Shown here: positions 1 to 7,855 of the stretch, piece by piece | Layout of the letters: each line of letters opens with the position of its first letter | How positions within the stretch are numbered: position 1 is the stretch's first letter | DNA from: Aestuariimicrobium ganziense | Lineage (GTDB): Bacteria; Actinomycetota; Actinomycetes; Propionibacteriales; Propionibacteriaceae | Direction: 5' to 3' | NCBI RefSeq assembly: GCF_015352975.1 | Contig: NZ_JACYIZ010000003.1 | Location: forward strand, 186,001-250,000 | Length of the DNA stretch: 64,000 nucleotides | Notes under the pieces: model-generated | Told to the model about the DNA's origin: nothing | What the model saw: only the letters and a program-made list of their open reading frames with translations | The model's database searches: none | Made by a program: the position numbers and the translations under genes

Positions 1-195
1 ACGGGCACGGACCATCGGAATCAGGGCCTGGTGCAGCTTGACGTCAGAGCCGGCGACATGGGCTCCGACGTCGCGAACCGACCACTCGGCGCAGAGTGAC
101 GGACGCGACCACTGGTCATCGGTCAGCCCTTCGAGGATGTCGGCGAGGGCGGTGCGCTGGGTGTCGATGTGTTGCCAGATCGTGTCGGTGTCCAT
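1..195 (-). CDS. Maleylpyruvate isomerase/DinB-fold (mycothiol-dependent type) protein, N-terminal part
   Basis: Reading the complement from ATG at 193-195 gives 65 codons that run off the left edge. The N-terminus starts MDTDTIWQHIDTQRTAL and carries the W-S-x-x-S-L-C-A-E-W-S-V-R-D-V-x-A-H-V pattern typical of the first helices of the maleylpyruvate isomerase N-terminal (TIGR03083, DinB-like) family, which includes mycothiol-dependent enzymes. A GGAGG Shine-Dalgarno sits just upstream of the ATG. It is divergent from a MarR regulator across only 39 bp, so that regulator may control it. The C-terminal part is outside the window, so substrate and function stay open. Confidence 0.75.
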   Translation of the reverse strand, partial: MDTDTIWQHIDTQRTALADILEGLTDDQWSRPSLCAEWSVRDVGAHVAGSDVKLHQALIPMVRAR

Positions 196-219
196 CTCTG
201 CCTCCGAGACAACTAGTAC

Positions 220-225
220 GATAAT
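220..225 (+). promoter_or_regulatory. Putative -10 box of the MarR gene (GATAAT)
   Basis: GATAAT is one mismatch from TATAAT and ends 9 nt before the GTG start at 235, leaving no room for a ribosome-binding site, so the transcript would start at or next to the start codon. The same 39-bp gap must hold the promoter of the divergent gene. Confidence 0.45.
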
Positions 226-234
226 CTGACCAAT

Positions 235-696
235 GTGACATCAGGGGGAGTGGTTGGTCAAGAGGCGGACGACAGCCGCCTGGGGGTTCTTCTGTTCGTG
301 GCGAGCCGATCCTTGGAGGAGCGGGCGCACCGGGCGGTCGTTGAGGCTGGGGCGAGCGACATCACGCCGGCCCAGGCGCGGCTGCTCGCCCGGGTGGGTC
401 CGGACGGGACGCGGCTCGTTGACCTGGCAGCCCAGGCACGGGTGACGAAGCAGACCGCGGGGCACCTGGTTGACCAGCTGGAGGCGGCGGAATACGTCGA
501 GCGGGTACGCGACCCTTCCGATGGACGAGCGCGGCTGGTGCAGCTGACTGACAGGGCGCAGGAACTTGTCCCGGTCGCGAATGCTGAAGTGGCGCGGGCA
601 CTGGGTGAGTGGCGGGCCCGCCTGGGTGATCGGCGGATGCGGCAGTTCACGGAGGCGCTGATCGCGCTGCAGGAGATCACCGATCCTTGGCGGTGA
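235..696 (+). CDS. MarR family transcriptional regulator
   Basis: The product is 153 aa with the MarR winged-helix layout: an N-terminal helix, an ITPAQARLLARV helix, the recognition region LAAQARVTKQTAGHLVDQLE, then the wing VRDPSDGRARLVQLT and a C-terminal dimerisation helix. MarR proteins bind palindromic operators as dimers and usually repress themselves and a divergent neighbour, here the MPI-fold gene 39 bp away. GTG at 235 is the first start; an in-frame GTG at 250 is possible but has no good ribosome-binding spacing. The ligand is unknown. Confidence 0.85.
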   Translation: MTSGGVVGQEADDSRLGVLLFVASRSLEERAHRAVVEAGASDITPAQARLLARVGPDGTRLVDLAAQARVTKQTAGHLVDQLEAAEYVERVRDPSDGRARLVQLTDRAQELVPVANAEVARALGEWRARLGDRRMRQFTEALIALQEITDPWR

Positions 697-702
697 CCCG
701 TG

Positions 703-1881
703 TCACTCGACCGAGCGCAGGTACCGGCCGAAGTGCGGCACGGTGAACGCGATCTTGCCGCGCTCGCCTGACCACACAAGCCCCTTCTTCATCAGGGCGT
801 CGCGCGCCGGCGACAGTGACTGGGCCTTGCGCCCGACCTGCTCGGCGACGGCGGCGGACGACACGGTCTCGTCCCCGGTCTGCTCGCTGACCTCGGCCAT
901 TGCCCGCAGGTACTCGCGCTCAGCGGGGGTCGCGCGCTCGTACCTCGACCCGAAGAACCCCACCCCCAACTCGGCCTCGGCCTCGGGCACGGCCACCTGT
1001 ACATCGCCCAACTGGATCGGCGAACTGGGAGCCACGTCCCAGACGACCTTGCCGTAGGCCTGGATGAAGTAGGGGTAGCCACCGGTCGCGCGATACATCT
1101 CGTCCAGTGCCTCGTCGGTGAAGCGCGCCCCCTCGTCCGCTGCGGGTGCGGTCAGCGCCAGGTCGGCGGCCTCCCGGGCCAGCCGGTCGATCCGCATGTA
1201 GCGGAACAGCCGCTCCGAGTACGACTTGGACGCACTCAGCACCGCAGGCAGGTGGGGGAGTCCGGCCCCGACCACGATCAGCGGCAGCCCCGACTGGCTG
1301 ATCTCGTGGGCTGCCGCACACAGCGCCGACACGTCATCGGGCCCCAGGTCCTGCATCTCGTCGATGAACAGCGCCACCCCGCGCTGCAGATCCGATGCCA
1401 GACCGCCGACGTCACTGAGCAACTCGACCAGGTCGATCTCGATGTCGCCGGAATCGGCTCGTCCCCGCACCGCCGGTGCGTTGATGCCCGGGCTCCAGCG
1501 CTCGCTCGGCTTGGCCTTCGGTCCCGCACCTGCCTCGACGAATGCCTTCAGCGTCCCGAGCACCTGGTCGGCATCGGGGTGCCCCAACTCGCGGATCGCC
1601 AGATGAAGCGCCGCCCCCAGCGGACGCCGCATGTCCTGCCCCGGCCGGGCCTCGAACTTGCCCGTGCCGAAGCCGGCCTTCACTGCGGCTGAACGCAGTG
1701 CGTTGAGCAGCACGGTCTTGCCCACGCCCCGCAGCCCGGTCAGCATGATCGAGCGCTCGGGTCGTCCGCGCAGGGTGCGCGCCAGCACAATGTCGAATGC
1801 CTCGAGCTGCTCGTCGCGTCCGGCGAGCTCGGGCGGACGCTGGCCCGCACCGGGCGCGTAGGGGTTGGCGATCGGATCCAT
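703..1881 (-). CDS. AAA+ ATP-binding protein (Orc/STAND-like)
   Basis: This 392-aa protein has Walker A GLRGVGKT near residues 49-56 and Walker B LFIDEMQ near 171-177, followed by a sensor-like segment and a C-terminal winged-helix-like region (ATPAEREYLRAMAE onward). This is the layout of AAA_16 stand-alone ATPases, which resemble the archaeal Orc/MoxR-like group and have no agreed cellular role. It converges on the MarR gene (6 bp apart) and is divergent from the GH114 lipoprotein. No partner domain suggests a function. Confidence 0.8.
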   Translation of the reverse strand: MDPIANPYAPGAGQRPPELAGRDEQLEAFDIVLARTLRGRPERSIMLTGLRGVGKTVLLNALRSAAVKAGFGTGKFEARPGQDMRRPLGAALHLAIRELGHPDADQVLGTLKAFVEAGAGPKAKPSERWSPGINAPAVRGRADSGDIEIDLVELLSDVGGLASDLQRGVALFIDEMQDLGPDDVSALCAAAHEISQSGLPLIVVGAGLPHLPAVLSASKSYSERLFRYMRIDRLAREAADLALTAPAADEGARFTDEALDEMYRATGGYPYFIQAYGKVVWDVAPSSPIQLGDVQVAVPEAEAELGVGFFGSRYERATPAEREYLRAMAEVSEQTGDETVSSAAVAEQVGRKAQSLSPARDALMKKGLVWSGERGKIAFTVPHFGRYLRSVE

Positions 1882-1887
1882 GATCGG

Positions 1888-1893
1888 ACTGTA
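1888..1893 (-). promoter_or_regulatory. Putative -10 box of the AAA ATPase gene (TACAGT)
   Basis: On the complement TACAGT ends 6 nt before the ATG at 1881, the spacing expected for a leaderless transcript. Confidence 0.45.
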
Positions 1894-1955
1894 TGCGAAT
1901 GTCTAGTGTTTTCCGCAGACATTGGCAGAGTGTCGGAGACGATCCAAGACAGTCC

Positions 1956-1961
1956 TAGCGT
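1956..1961 (+). promoter_or_regulatory. Putative -10 box of the GH114-like gene (TAGCGT)
   Basis: TAGCGT ends 6 nt before the GTG start at 1968; no Shine-Dalgarno fits between them. Confidence 0.45.
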
Positions 1962-1967
1962 GAGTCC

Positions 1968-2783
1968 GTGACCAGCGCCCGGTCGACCACAGCCCTGCCG
2001 GCCACCATCGTGGCGGTCCTCGCGCTGCTCGCGGCGTGCACGCCAAGTACCCCGCCCACGACCCCGACGTCAGCGCCATCGTCCAGCATGGTGCTGCCGC
2101 CGGTCGGCGCCCACCTCGACTACCAACTCGGTGGCGGCTACCCGAATCCACGCGTCGGCATCGTCGTCCGCGACCGCACCGACGAACCGTCGTCCGGGCA
2201 CTACTCGATCTGCTACCTCAACGGCTTCCAGACCCAGCCCGACGCCACCGACTGGTGGCGGACAACCCACCCCGACCTGCTGCTCGGCATCACCGACACG
2301 TCCTGGGACGAGGAACTGCTCGACATCTCCAGCGCGGCCAAGCGAGCCCGGATCGTCGCGGTCATCGAGCCCTGGATCGCCGACTGCGCGACCAAGGGCT
2401 TCGACGCGGTCGAGTTCGACAACCTGGACTCGTACACCCGCTCGAACGGCCGGCTCACCGCTGACGACGCCGTCGCGATGATCGCCCTGCTCAGTGCAGC
2501 TGCCCACCGACACCACCTGCCGGTGGCGCAGAAGAACGCCGTCGAACTGGTCTCGCGCCGCACCGAGATCGGCACCGACTTCGTGATCGCCGAGCAGTGC
2601 GGCACCTGGGACGAGTGCGCTGGTTACGTCGCTGGCTACGGCGAACTCGTCTGGGACGTCGAGTACGACGCTCCCGGGCTGACGGCGGCCTGCAGCCAAC
2701 TGCCGCGCTGGGCGGTCGTCCGCCGTGACCTCGACCTCACAGCAGCCGGTGAGAGCACCCACGTCTTCGAGCAGTGCCCCTGA
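1968..2783 (+). CDS. Endo-alpha-1,4-polygalactosaminidase-like (GH114 family) lipoprotein
   Basis: The 271-aa product begins with a lipoprotein signal (hydrophobic core TIVAVLALLAACTPS, lipobox LAAC) and a Thr/Pro/Ser linker. The remainder matches the TM1410/GH114 TIM-barrel fold: a YQLGGGYP start, WDEELLDI, then the hallmark DAVEFDNLDSYT and VAQKNA segments. Family members are thought to cleave galactosamine-containing polysaccharides outside the cell, but the substrate here cannot be read from sequence. GTG at 1968 is chosen because it gives the complete signal peptide and sits behind a TAGCGT box. Confidence 0.8.
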   Translation: MTSARSTTALPATIVAVLALLAACTPSTPPTTPTSAPSSSMVLPPVGAHLDYQLGGGYPNPRVGIVVRDRTDEPSSGHYSICYLNGFQTQPDATDWWRTTHPDLLLGITDTSWDEELLDISSAAKRARIVAVIEPWIADCATKGFDAVEFDNLDSYTRSNGRLTADDAVAMIALLSAAAHRHHLPVAQKNAVELVSRRTEIGTDFVIAEQCGTWDECAGYVAGYGELVWDVEYDAPGLTAACSQLPRWAVVRRDLDLTAAGESTHVFEQCP

Positions 2784-2789
2784 GCCCAC

Positions 2790-3173
2790 TCACGACGACG
2801 CCAACTGGATGACCAGGTTGATCGTGCAGGCGACAACCACCGCACCGAACAGGAACGACAACAGCGCGTGCCGCAGCGCCGCCCGACGCACCGGCCGTGA
2901 CTGGATCACCGAGTCCGACACCTGGTAGGTCATGCCGATCGTGAACCCCAGGTAGGCGAAGTCGAGGTAGTCCGGGTCGTCGTCGGTGTTGAAGTCGACG
3001 GCTGGTTGGTCACTGTGCTCATCGTGGAACAGTCGTGCGTAGTGCAGTGAGAACACGGTGTGGACGACCAGCCACGACGCAGCCACGGCGAGCACCCCGA
3101 CGATCGCCTCCCACGGGGTCTGCTGCGCCGACCGCGCAGCACCCGCCACCAGCAGCATCACCGTCGTCAACAC
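2790..3173 (-). CDS. DUF1345 membrane protein, N-terminally truncated
   Basis: The 127 residues match the C-terminal two-thirds of DUF1345 proteins: SWLVVHTVFSLHYARLFH, DDDPDYLDFAYLGFTIGMTYQVSDSVI and a final HALLSFLFGAVVVACTINLVI membrane segment. Family members are normally about 210 aa and begin with two further helices. In frame, coding-like sequence (FSAVVGVGLSLLLLGTADVL) continues upstream of GTG 3173 but has no start codon before the TGA at 3294-3296, and the end of the PFK gene lies at 3287. The gene has probably lost its 5' end and may not be functional. Confidence 0.6.
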   Translation of the reverse strand: MLTTVMLLVAGAARSAQQTPWEAIVGVLAVAASWLVVHTVFSLHYARLFHDEHSDQPAVDFNTDDDPDYLDFAYLGFTIGMTYQVSDSVIQSRPVRRAALRHALLSFLFGAVVVACTINLVIQLASS

Positions 3174-3286
3174 GTCGGCCGTCCCGAGCAGCAGCAGTGA
3201 CAGGCCAACACCGACGACTGCACTGAAGCAGCCGCACCCAGGAACGATCCACGCTGCGACAGTACGCCTGTGGTCGCGCCTTCGCG

Positions 3287-5518
3287 TCAGGCGTCAGGAC
3301 CCTGTGCCACCGCCCGGACGATCGGCCGCAACTGCAGCCACCACTGCTTCTTGGGACGACGATTCACCAGGTCGACCTCGTCGTGCATCCGGGCCAGCGG
3401 CGACACGTTGATGCCGGCACCATCCAGCCCGAGGTACCAGCCCTCCCGGGTGCCGGCCTCGAACTCGATGGCGATCTGGTCGATCGCCCGGCTCACCAGC
3501 CGGGTGGCCAGCAACCGGTCGAACGGGGTCGGGTTTCCGCCCTGCTGGATGTGGCCAAGCACCGACTGGCGCACGTCGAACAGCTTGCCGCCCTCCTCCT
3601 CGAACAGCCGGGCCAGGAAGTCGGTGGTGTAGTGGTCGTTGGCGTCCTCAGAACGCACTGCCAGGAAGATCCGGCGTCCCGAGGCGAACGACTGCTGCAT
3701 CCAGGCCACGTCGCGGTGCAGGTCGGCCAGGGTGATGCCCTCCTCGTGCAGGTAGGTGCGCTCGGCCCCACCGGCCATGCCGGCGACCAGGGCGAGGTAG
3801 CCGCAGTTTCGTCCCATCGTCTCGACCACGAAACAGCGCTTGGTCGCAGTACCTGACTGCTTGATCCGGTCGATCGACTCGGTGATCGCGTTCAGCGCGG
3901 TGTCGGCCCCGATCGACAGTTCCGAACCGGGCAGATTGTTGTCGATCGAGGCGGGCACGCACACGATCGGCATGTCGAAGGCGGGGTAGCGGGTGCGTTC
4001 GGAGTCCATCAGCCAGGCGCCCTCGTAGGCGTTGAACCCGCCGATCACCAGCAGCGCGTCGACCCGGTGCTGCTCGAGCGTGCGGCTGATCGAGTACAGG
4101 TGCTCGACCTTGGGCACGTCGCGCCGGGTGCCGAGCCACGCACCACCCTCACCGAGCAGGCCCTCGACATCGCCCAGGCCGATCTCGTCGATCTCGCCGT
4201 CGCGCAACCCGTCGAAGCCGTTGCGCACCCCCAGCATGGTGTGGCCACGGTGCAGGCCCAACCGCACCGCCGCCCAGACCGCAGAGTTCATCCCCGGGGC
4301 CAGGCCGCCGGCGTGCACGACCGCGATCCGCTTCGAGCCCTCGGTCACCCGGCTGCGGTCGAGGTCACGCAGCTCCCGGAACAGGTGCACCATCTGTCGG
4401 AACGACCCGCCCCGCATCGCCATGGCGCCCTCGAAGTCCTTGGCCTCGATCAGCTTCGGCACCTCGCGGGTGTCGGCCACCGCCTTGACCAGCGGCACCT
4501 CGCTCACCCGGTTGCCGCGGATGCCCAGCACCTGCGGCTCGTCAGTGGGTGTGGCGGCCAGCACCGAGTTGACCGCCTCGTGGCCCAGCCAGGTGCTGGC
4601 CCAGCGGTCGTAGGCCGACGGACGACCGCCGCGCTGCACGTGGCCGAGGATGGTCACCCGGGCGTCCTCGTTCATCCGGTCGCGGATCACCGCAGCCACG
4701 TCCTCGGCGCTGATCGGGTTGCCCTCGCTGTCCTGTGCACCCTCGGCCACCACCACGATCGAGTCGCGTCGTCCAGCCTCGCGACCCAGGCGCAACGCCT
4801 CGGCCATCCGGTCCTGCCAGCCGGGCTCGGGCGGGGACTCCGGAATCAGGGCGTAGTCACAGCCACCGGCGATCGAGGCCATCAGCGTCAGGTAGCCGCA
4901 GTGTCGTCCCATCACCTCGACCACGAACCGACGCTGGTGCGAGGCCGAGGTGCTCGACAGTGCGTCGATCGCCTCGAGGATGCGGTGCAGCGCGGTGTCG
5001 GCGCCGATGGTCATGTCGGTTCCGACCAGGTCGTTGTCGATCGAGCCGACCAGTCCGGCGATCATCAGCGACGGATGCCGGTCGGCCTGCTCGCGGGTGA
5101 GTTCGCCGTTGGCGACCAGTTCGTCCAACAGGGACGACCACTCGTGGCGAATCGCGTCCGCACCCGAGAGCGAGCCGTCGCCGCCGATCACCACCAGTCG
5201 GTCGATGCCGCGCTCGACCAGGTTCCTGGCGGCCTTGAGTCGCCCGGCGCGCTCCTTGAACTCCATCGAACGGAAGGTGCCGATCACCGTGCCGCCCTTG
5301 TGCAGGATCGAGCCCACGTCGTCCCAGTCGGCGCGGGTGATGCCATCGCCGCCGTCGATCATGCCCTGGAAGCCCTCGTGGATCGTGTAGACCTCCACAC
5401 CCCGGCTCAGCGCGGTGCGCACCGCGGCGCGCACGGCCGCGTTCATGCCCTGCGCGTCACCGCCGCTGGTCAGGATGCCGAGCCGAACGGGACGCTCACT
5501 GTTGGTCTGCTCACTCAC
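3287..5518 (-). CDS. Tandem (two-domain) 6-phosphofructokinase
   Basis: The 743-aa protein is two PFK domains fused head to tail, twice the usual bacterial length of about 320-350. The first half has GGDGS (about residues 112-116) and GSIDND (about 158-163); Gly at the two positions that separate ATP- from PPi-dependent enzymes points to ATP. The second half keeps the fold but has GGFNA where GGDGS should be (about 493-497) and ASIDNN instead of SIDND, so it is probably non-catalytic and regulatory, as in eukaryotic PFK. It phosphorylates fructose 6-phosphate in glycolysis. GTG at 5518 is chosen; TTG at 5530 is the alternative, and neither has a clear ribosome site. Confidence 0.9.
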   Translation of the reverse strand: MSEQTNSERPVRLGILTSGGDAQGMNAAVRAAVRTALSRGVEVYTIHEGFQGMIDGGDGITRADWDDVGSILHKGGTVIGTFRSMEFKERAGRLKAARNLVERGIDRLVVIGGDGSLSGADAIRHEWSSLLDELVANGELTREQADRHPSLMIAGLVGSIDNDLVGTDMTIGADTALHRILEAIDALSSTSASHQRRFVVEVMGRHCGYLTLMASIAGGCDYALIPESPPEPGWQDRMAEALRLGREAGRRDSIVVVAEGAQDSEGNPISAEDVAAVIRDRMNEDARVTILGHVQRGGRPSAYDRWASTWLGHEAVNSVLAATPTDEPQVLGIRGNRVSEVPLVKAVADTREVPKLIEAKDFEGAMAMRGGSFRQMVHLFRELRDLDRSRVTEGSKRIAVVHAGGLAPGMNSAVWAAVRLGLHRGHTMLGVRNGFDGLRDGEIDEIGLGDVEGLLGEGGAWLGTRRDVPKVEHLYSISRTLEQHRVDALLVIGGFNAYEGAWLMDSERTRYPAFDMPIVCVPASIDNNLPGSELSIGADTALNAITESIDRIKQSGTATKRCFVVETMGRNCGYLALVAGMAGGAERTYLHEEGITLADLHRDVAWMQQSFASGRRIFLAVRSEDANDHYTTDFLARLFEEEGGKLFDVRQSVLGHIQQGGNPTPFDRLLATRLVSRAIDQIAIEFEAGTREGWYLGLDGAGINVSPLARMHDEVDLVNRRPKKQWWLQLRPIVRAVAQGPDA

Positions 5519-5658
5519 GTGCCCAGTCAAGCAAAGGGGGGTGGCTCACACCCGGCTGCACGAGGATTTCGTCCCGTGCCGACCAGCACCGTGACAACCA
5601 CTCGCCCCGCTCGCGCGTCGAGCGTAATGTGAACGCCCGTACCCGAAGGGGGAGGTCC

Positions 5659-6930
5659 GTGAGGGGTGCCCGAGGCTGGTTGAGGACGACGCACGCGGCA
5701 TTCGCCGTGGTGGCGGCGACATCGCTGCTGCTCAGCGCCTGCGCCAAGGACCTGTCGACGCCGCAGACCACACCGAGCGTCATGGTGTCATCTGTTGTGC
5801 CGACGTCCGCTGCGTCGTCGTCGGGGAGTTCGTCGTCCGCGGTCGCGACGAGCACGCCCTCGACCTCGCCGACACCCACCGCGACCCAGGGCAGCCAGCA
5901 GCGGACGGCATCGCTGGTCTTCAGCGGTGACCTGCTGTGGCACAACACGCTGTGGATGAGCGCCGCCGACGACCATCGCCGCACCGGCAAGGGCAAGGAG
6001 TTCGACTTCGACCCGATGTTCGCCGCGATCAAGCCGGTGATCTCTGGCGCCGACCTGGCCGTCTGCCACGAGGAGGTGCCGTTCGCCAAGCCCGGTGGCC
6101 CCTACACCGGGTACCCCACGTTCAAGGCGCCACCGGCGATCGCCGAGTGGATTCCGACCATGGGCTGGGACGCCTGCACCCTCACCTCGAACCACGCCCT
6201 CGACGCCGGCATCACCGGACTCGAGCGCACCAACCGACTGCTGCGCGACAACGGGGTCACCCCGATCGGCACCCGGCTCAGCGCCGACGAGGTCAACAAG
6301 CCGGTCATGCTGACCACCGAGAACGGCATCAAGGTCTCGATCATCGGATCGACCTACGGGCTCAACGGACTCGTCCCACCCCAGGGCAAGGAGTACGCCG
6401 TGCAGATGATCGAGGTGCCCGAACTGCTGCGCCAGGCCAAGCTGGCCCGCCAGGCCGGAGCCGACCTGGTGCTCGTCCAGATGCATGCCGGCGACGAGTA
6501 CGCCCACAAGCCCAACGCCCAGCAGGTCGAGACCGCCAAGGCGCTGACCGCCAGTCCCGACGTCGACGCCGTCATCGGCCAGCACGTGCACGTGGTGCAG
6601 CCGATCACCAAGGTCAACGGCAAGTGGGTGGTCTACGGCATGGGCAACATGGTCGCCCAGCACAAGACCGACGTGCCCCGCGGCTACGAGGGCATCACGG
6701 TGCGGCTCAACGTCAAGGAGAAGGCCGGCGCTGGGTTCGAGGTGGCCGGGGTCGACTACATCCCCACCTACGTCACCCACTACAGCCCCGGGAACCCGGT
6801 TCGGCTGCTGCCGGTGGTCGACTCGCTCAGCAAGGGCGTCGGGCCGACCGAGCGACTCACAGTGGCTCGCGAGAAGACCCGCGCGGCCGTGCTGTTGCTG
6901 GGCGACACCCCAGGGCTGGTCGAGCGCTGA
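5659..6930 (+). CDS. CapA-family (PGA_cap) metallophosphatase-like lipoprotein
   Basis: The 423-aa product starts with a lipoprotein signal (THAAFAVVAATSLLLSACAKD, Cys at the lipobox) and a Ser/Thr-rich linker of about 60 residues. It then matches the PGA_cap/CapA metallophosphatase domain: FSGDLLWH, LAVCHEEVPF, TLTSNHALDAG, VLVQMHAGDEY and GQHVHVVQP carry the metal ligands. CapA proteins belong to poly-gamma-glutamate systems, but no capB or capC is nearby, so this is an orphan surface enzyme. The start at GTG 5659 follows GGGGGAGG with 5-nt spacing and gives a clean signal peptide; GTG 5629 is less likely. Confidence 0.85.
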   Translation: MRGARGWLRTTHAAFAVVAATSLLLSACAKDLSTPQTTPSVMVSSVVPTSAASSSGSSSSAVATSTPSTSPTPTATQGSQQRTASLVFSGDLLWHNTLWMSAADDHRRTGKGKEFDFDPMFAAIKPVISGADLAVCHEEVPFAKPGGPYTGYPTFKAPPAIAEWIPTMGWDACTLTSNHALDAGITGLERTNRLLRDNGVTPIGTRLSADEVNKPVMLTTENGIKVSIIGSTYGLNGLVPPQGKEYAVQMIEVPELLRQAKLARQAGADLVLVQMHAGDEYAHKPNAQQVETAKALTASPDVDAVIGQHVHVVQPITKVNGKWVVYGMGNMVAQHKTDVPRGYEGITVRLNVKEKAGAGFEVAGVDYIPTYVTHYSPGNPVRLLPVVDSLSKGVGPTERLTVAREKTRAAVLLLGDTPGLVER

Positions 6931-6974
6931 TCCCGGCGCTCATTTCAGGGCAGTACCCCTACAAACTGAACGCG

Positions 6975-6989
6975 CATTCTGTTTGAATG
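6975..6989. promoter_or_regulatory. Small palindrome upstream of the isomerase cassette
   Basis: CATTC-5 nt-GAATG lies in the 119-bp gap before the cassette at 7050, nested inside a CAAAC/GTTTG pair. It could be a repressor site, but no regulator gene is adjacent and the arms are short. Confidence 0.25.
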
Positions 6990-7049
6990 GTGGCAAGCAA
7001 CTCGGCGAACCCTGCCCGCCGGGATTCCAGTCAAGGAAGAGTGGAGCCC

Positions 7050-7805
7050 ATGAGCAACCTGTCACTTCAGCTGTACACCGTGCGCGACGAACTCGTCCGC
7101 GACGCCGACGCCGCCCTGGCCACGATCGCCGCCACCGGCATCACCGAGGTCGAACCGTTCGGCATCACCAACTTCCGCGAGTGGCTGCCCGAGGCGCTCA
7201 AGCGCCACGGCCTGCGTGTCACCAGCACCCACACCGACCTGCTCGGCGACTTCGAGGGCTCGGTCGCCGCCCTCAAGGAGCTCGACGGCAAGCTCTTGAT
7301 CCAGCCCTTCTTCGACCCCGCCAAGTGGCTGGTCAAGGAAGGCGTCGAGGAACTCGCCGGCCTGCTCAACGAAGCCGCCAAGAAGGCCGCCGCCGAGGGC
7401 CTCGAGGTCGGCTACCACAACCACCACTTCGAGTTCTTCGGCAACTTCGACGGGGTCAACTCCTACGACTACTTCGCCAGCCTGCTCGACCCCGAGGTCA
7501 AGCTCGAGATCGACACCTACTGGGTGGCCATCGCCGGCCTCGACCCGGTCGAGGTCATCAACCGCTACGGCGACCGGGTCACCCACCTGCACATCAAGGA
7601 CGGACCGGTCGAGGTGCAGAGCGAGTTCGACATGGACAAGCTGATGGGTGCACCCGCCAACGTCGTCCTCGGCAAGGGCGACATCGACCTGCCCACCCTG
7701 CTCGGCGCCACCGGCGACAAGACCTGGGTCGTCGAGTTCGACAAGTCCGACGGTGACGTGCTGACCGACGTCGTCGACTCGATCACCTACCTTCAGAACC
7801 GCTGA
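7050..7805 (+). CDS. Sugar phosphate isomerase/epimerase (AP-endonuclease 2 TIM-barrel fold)
   Basis: This 251-aa protein has the xylose-isomerase-like TIM barrel of the IolE/IolI group. Likely metal-binding stretches are GYHNHHFEF, LEIDTYW, VTHLHIKDG and VVEFDKSDGD. It starts a three-gene run with a Gfo/Idh/MocA dehydrogenase and a second isomerase-fold protein, with 50-bp and 19-bp gaps. Such pairs act on inositols, keto-sugars or 3-keto-glycosides; the substrate here is unknown. ATG 7050 follows GGAAGAG; the longer reading frame from 6987 adds a non-homologous tail. Confidence 0.8.
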   Translation: MSNLSLQLYTVRDELVRDADAALATIAATGITEVEPFGITNFREWLPEALKRHGLRVTSTHTDLLGDFEGSVAALKELDGKLLIQPFFDPAKWLVKEGVEELAGLLNEAAKKAAAEGLEVGYHNHHFEFFGNFDGVNSYDYFASLLDPEVKLEIDTYWVAIAGLDPVEVINRYGDRVTHLHIKDGPVEVQSEFDMDKLMGAPANVVLGKGDIDLPTLLGATGDKTWVVEFDKSDGDVLTDVVDSITYLQNR

Positions 7806-7855
7806 GTACCATCCGCCACACCACACCACCCAAGACGAAGGGAAACCCACACCAC

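Noticed and set aside
4067..5632. 521-codon plus-strand frame opposite the phosphofructokinase
   Set aside because: Its composition mirrors the PFK codons and it has no recognisable motif, promoter or ribosome site.
5659..6930. Calling the CapA-like gene part of a poly-gamma-glutamate capsule locus
   Set aside because: capB, capC and capD are absent around it; isolated CapA-family lipoproteins are common.
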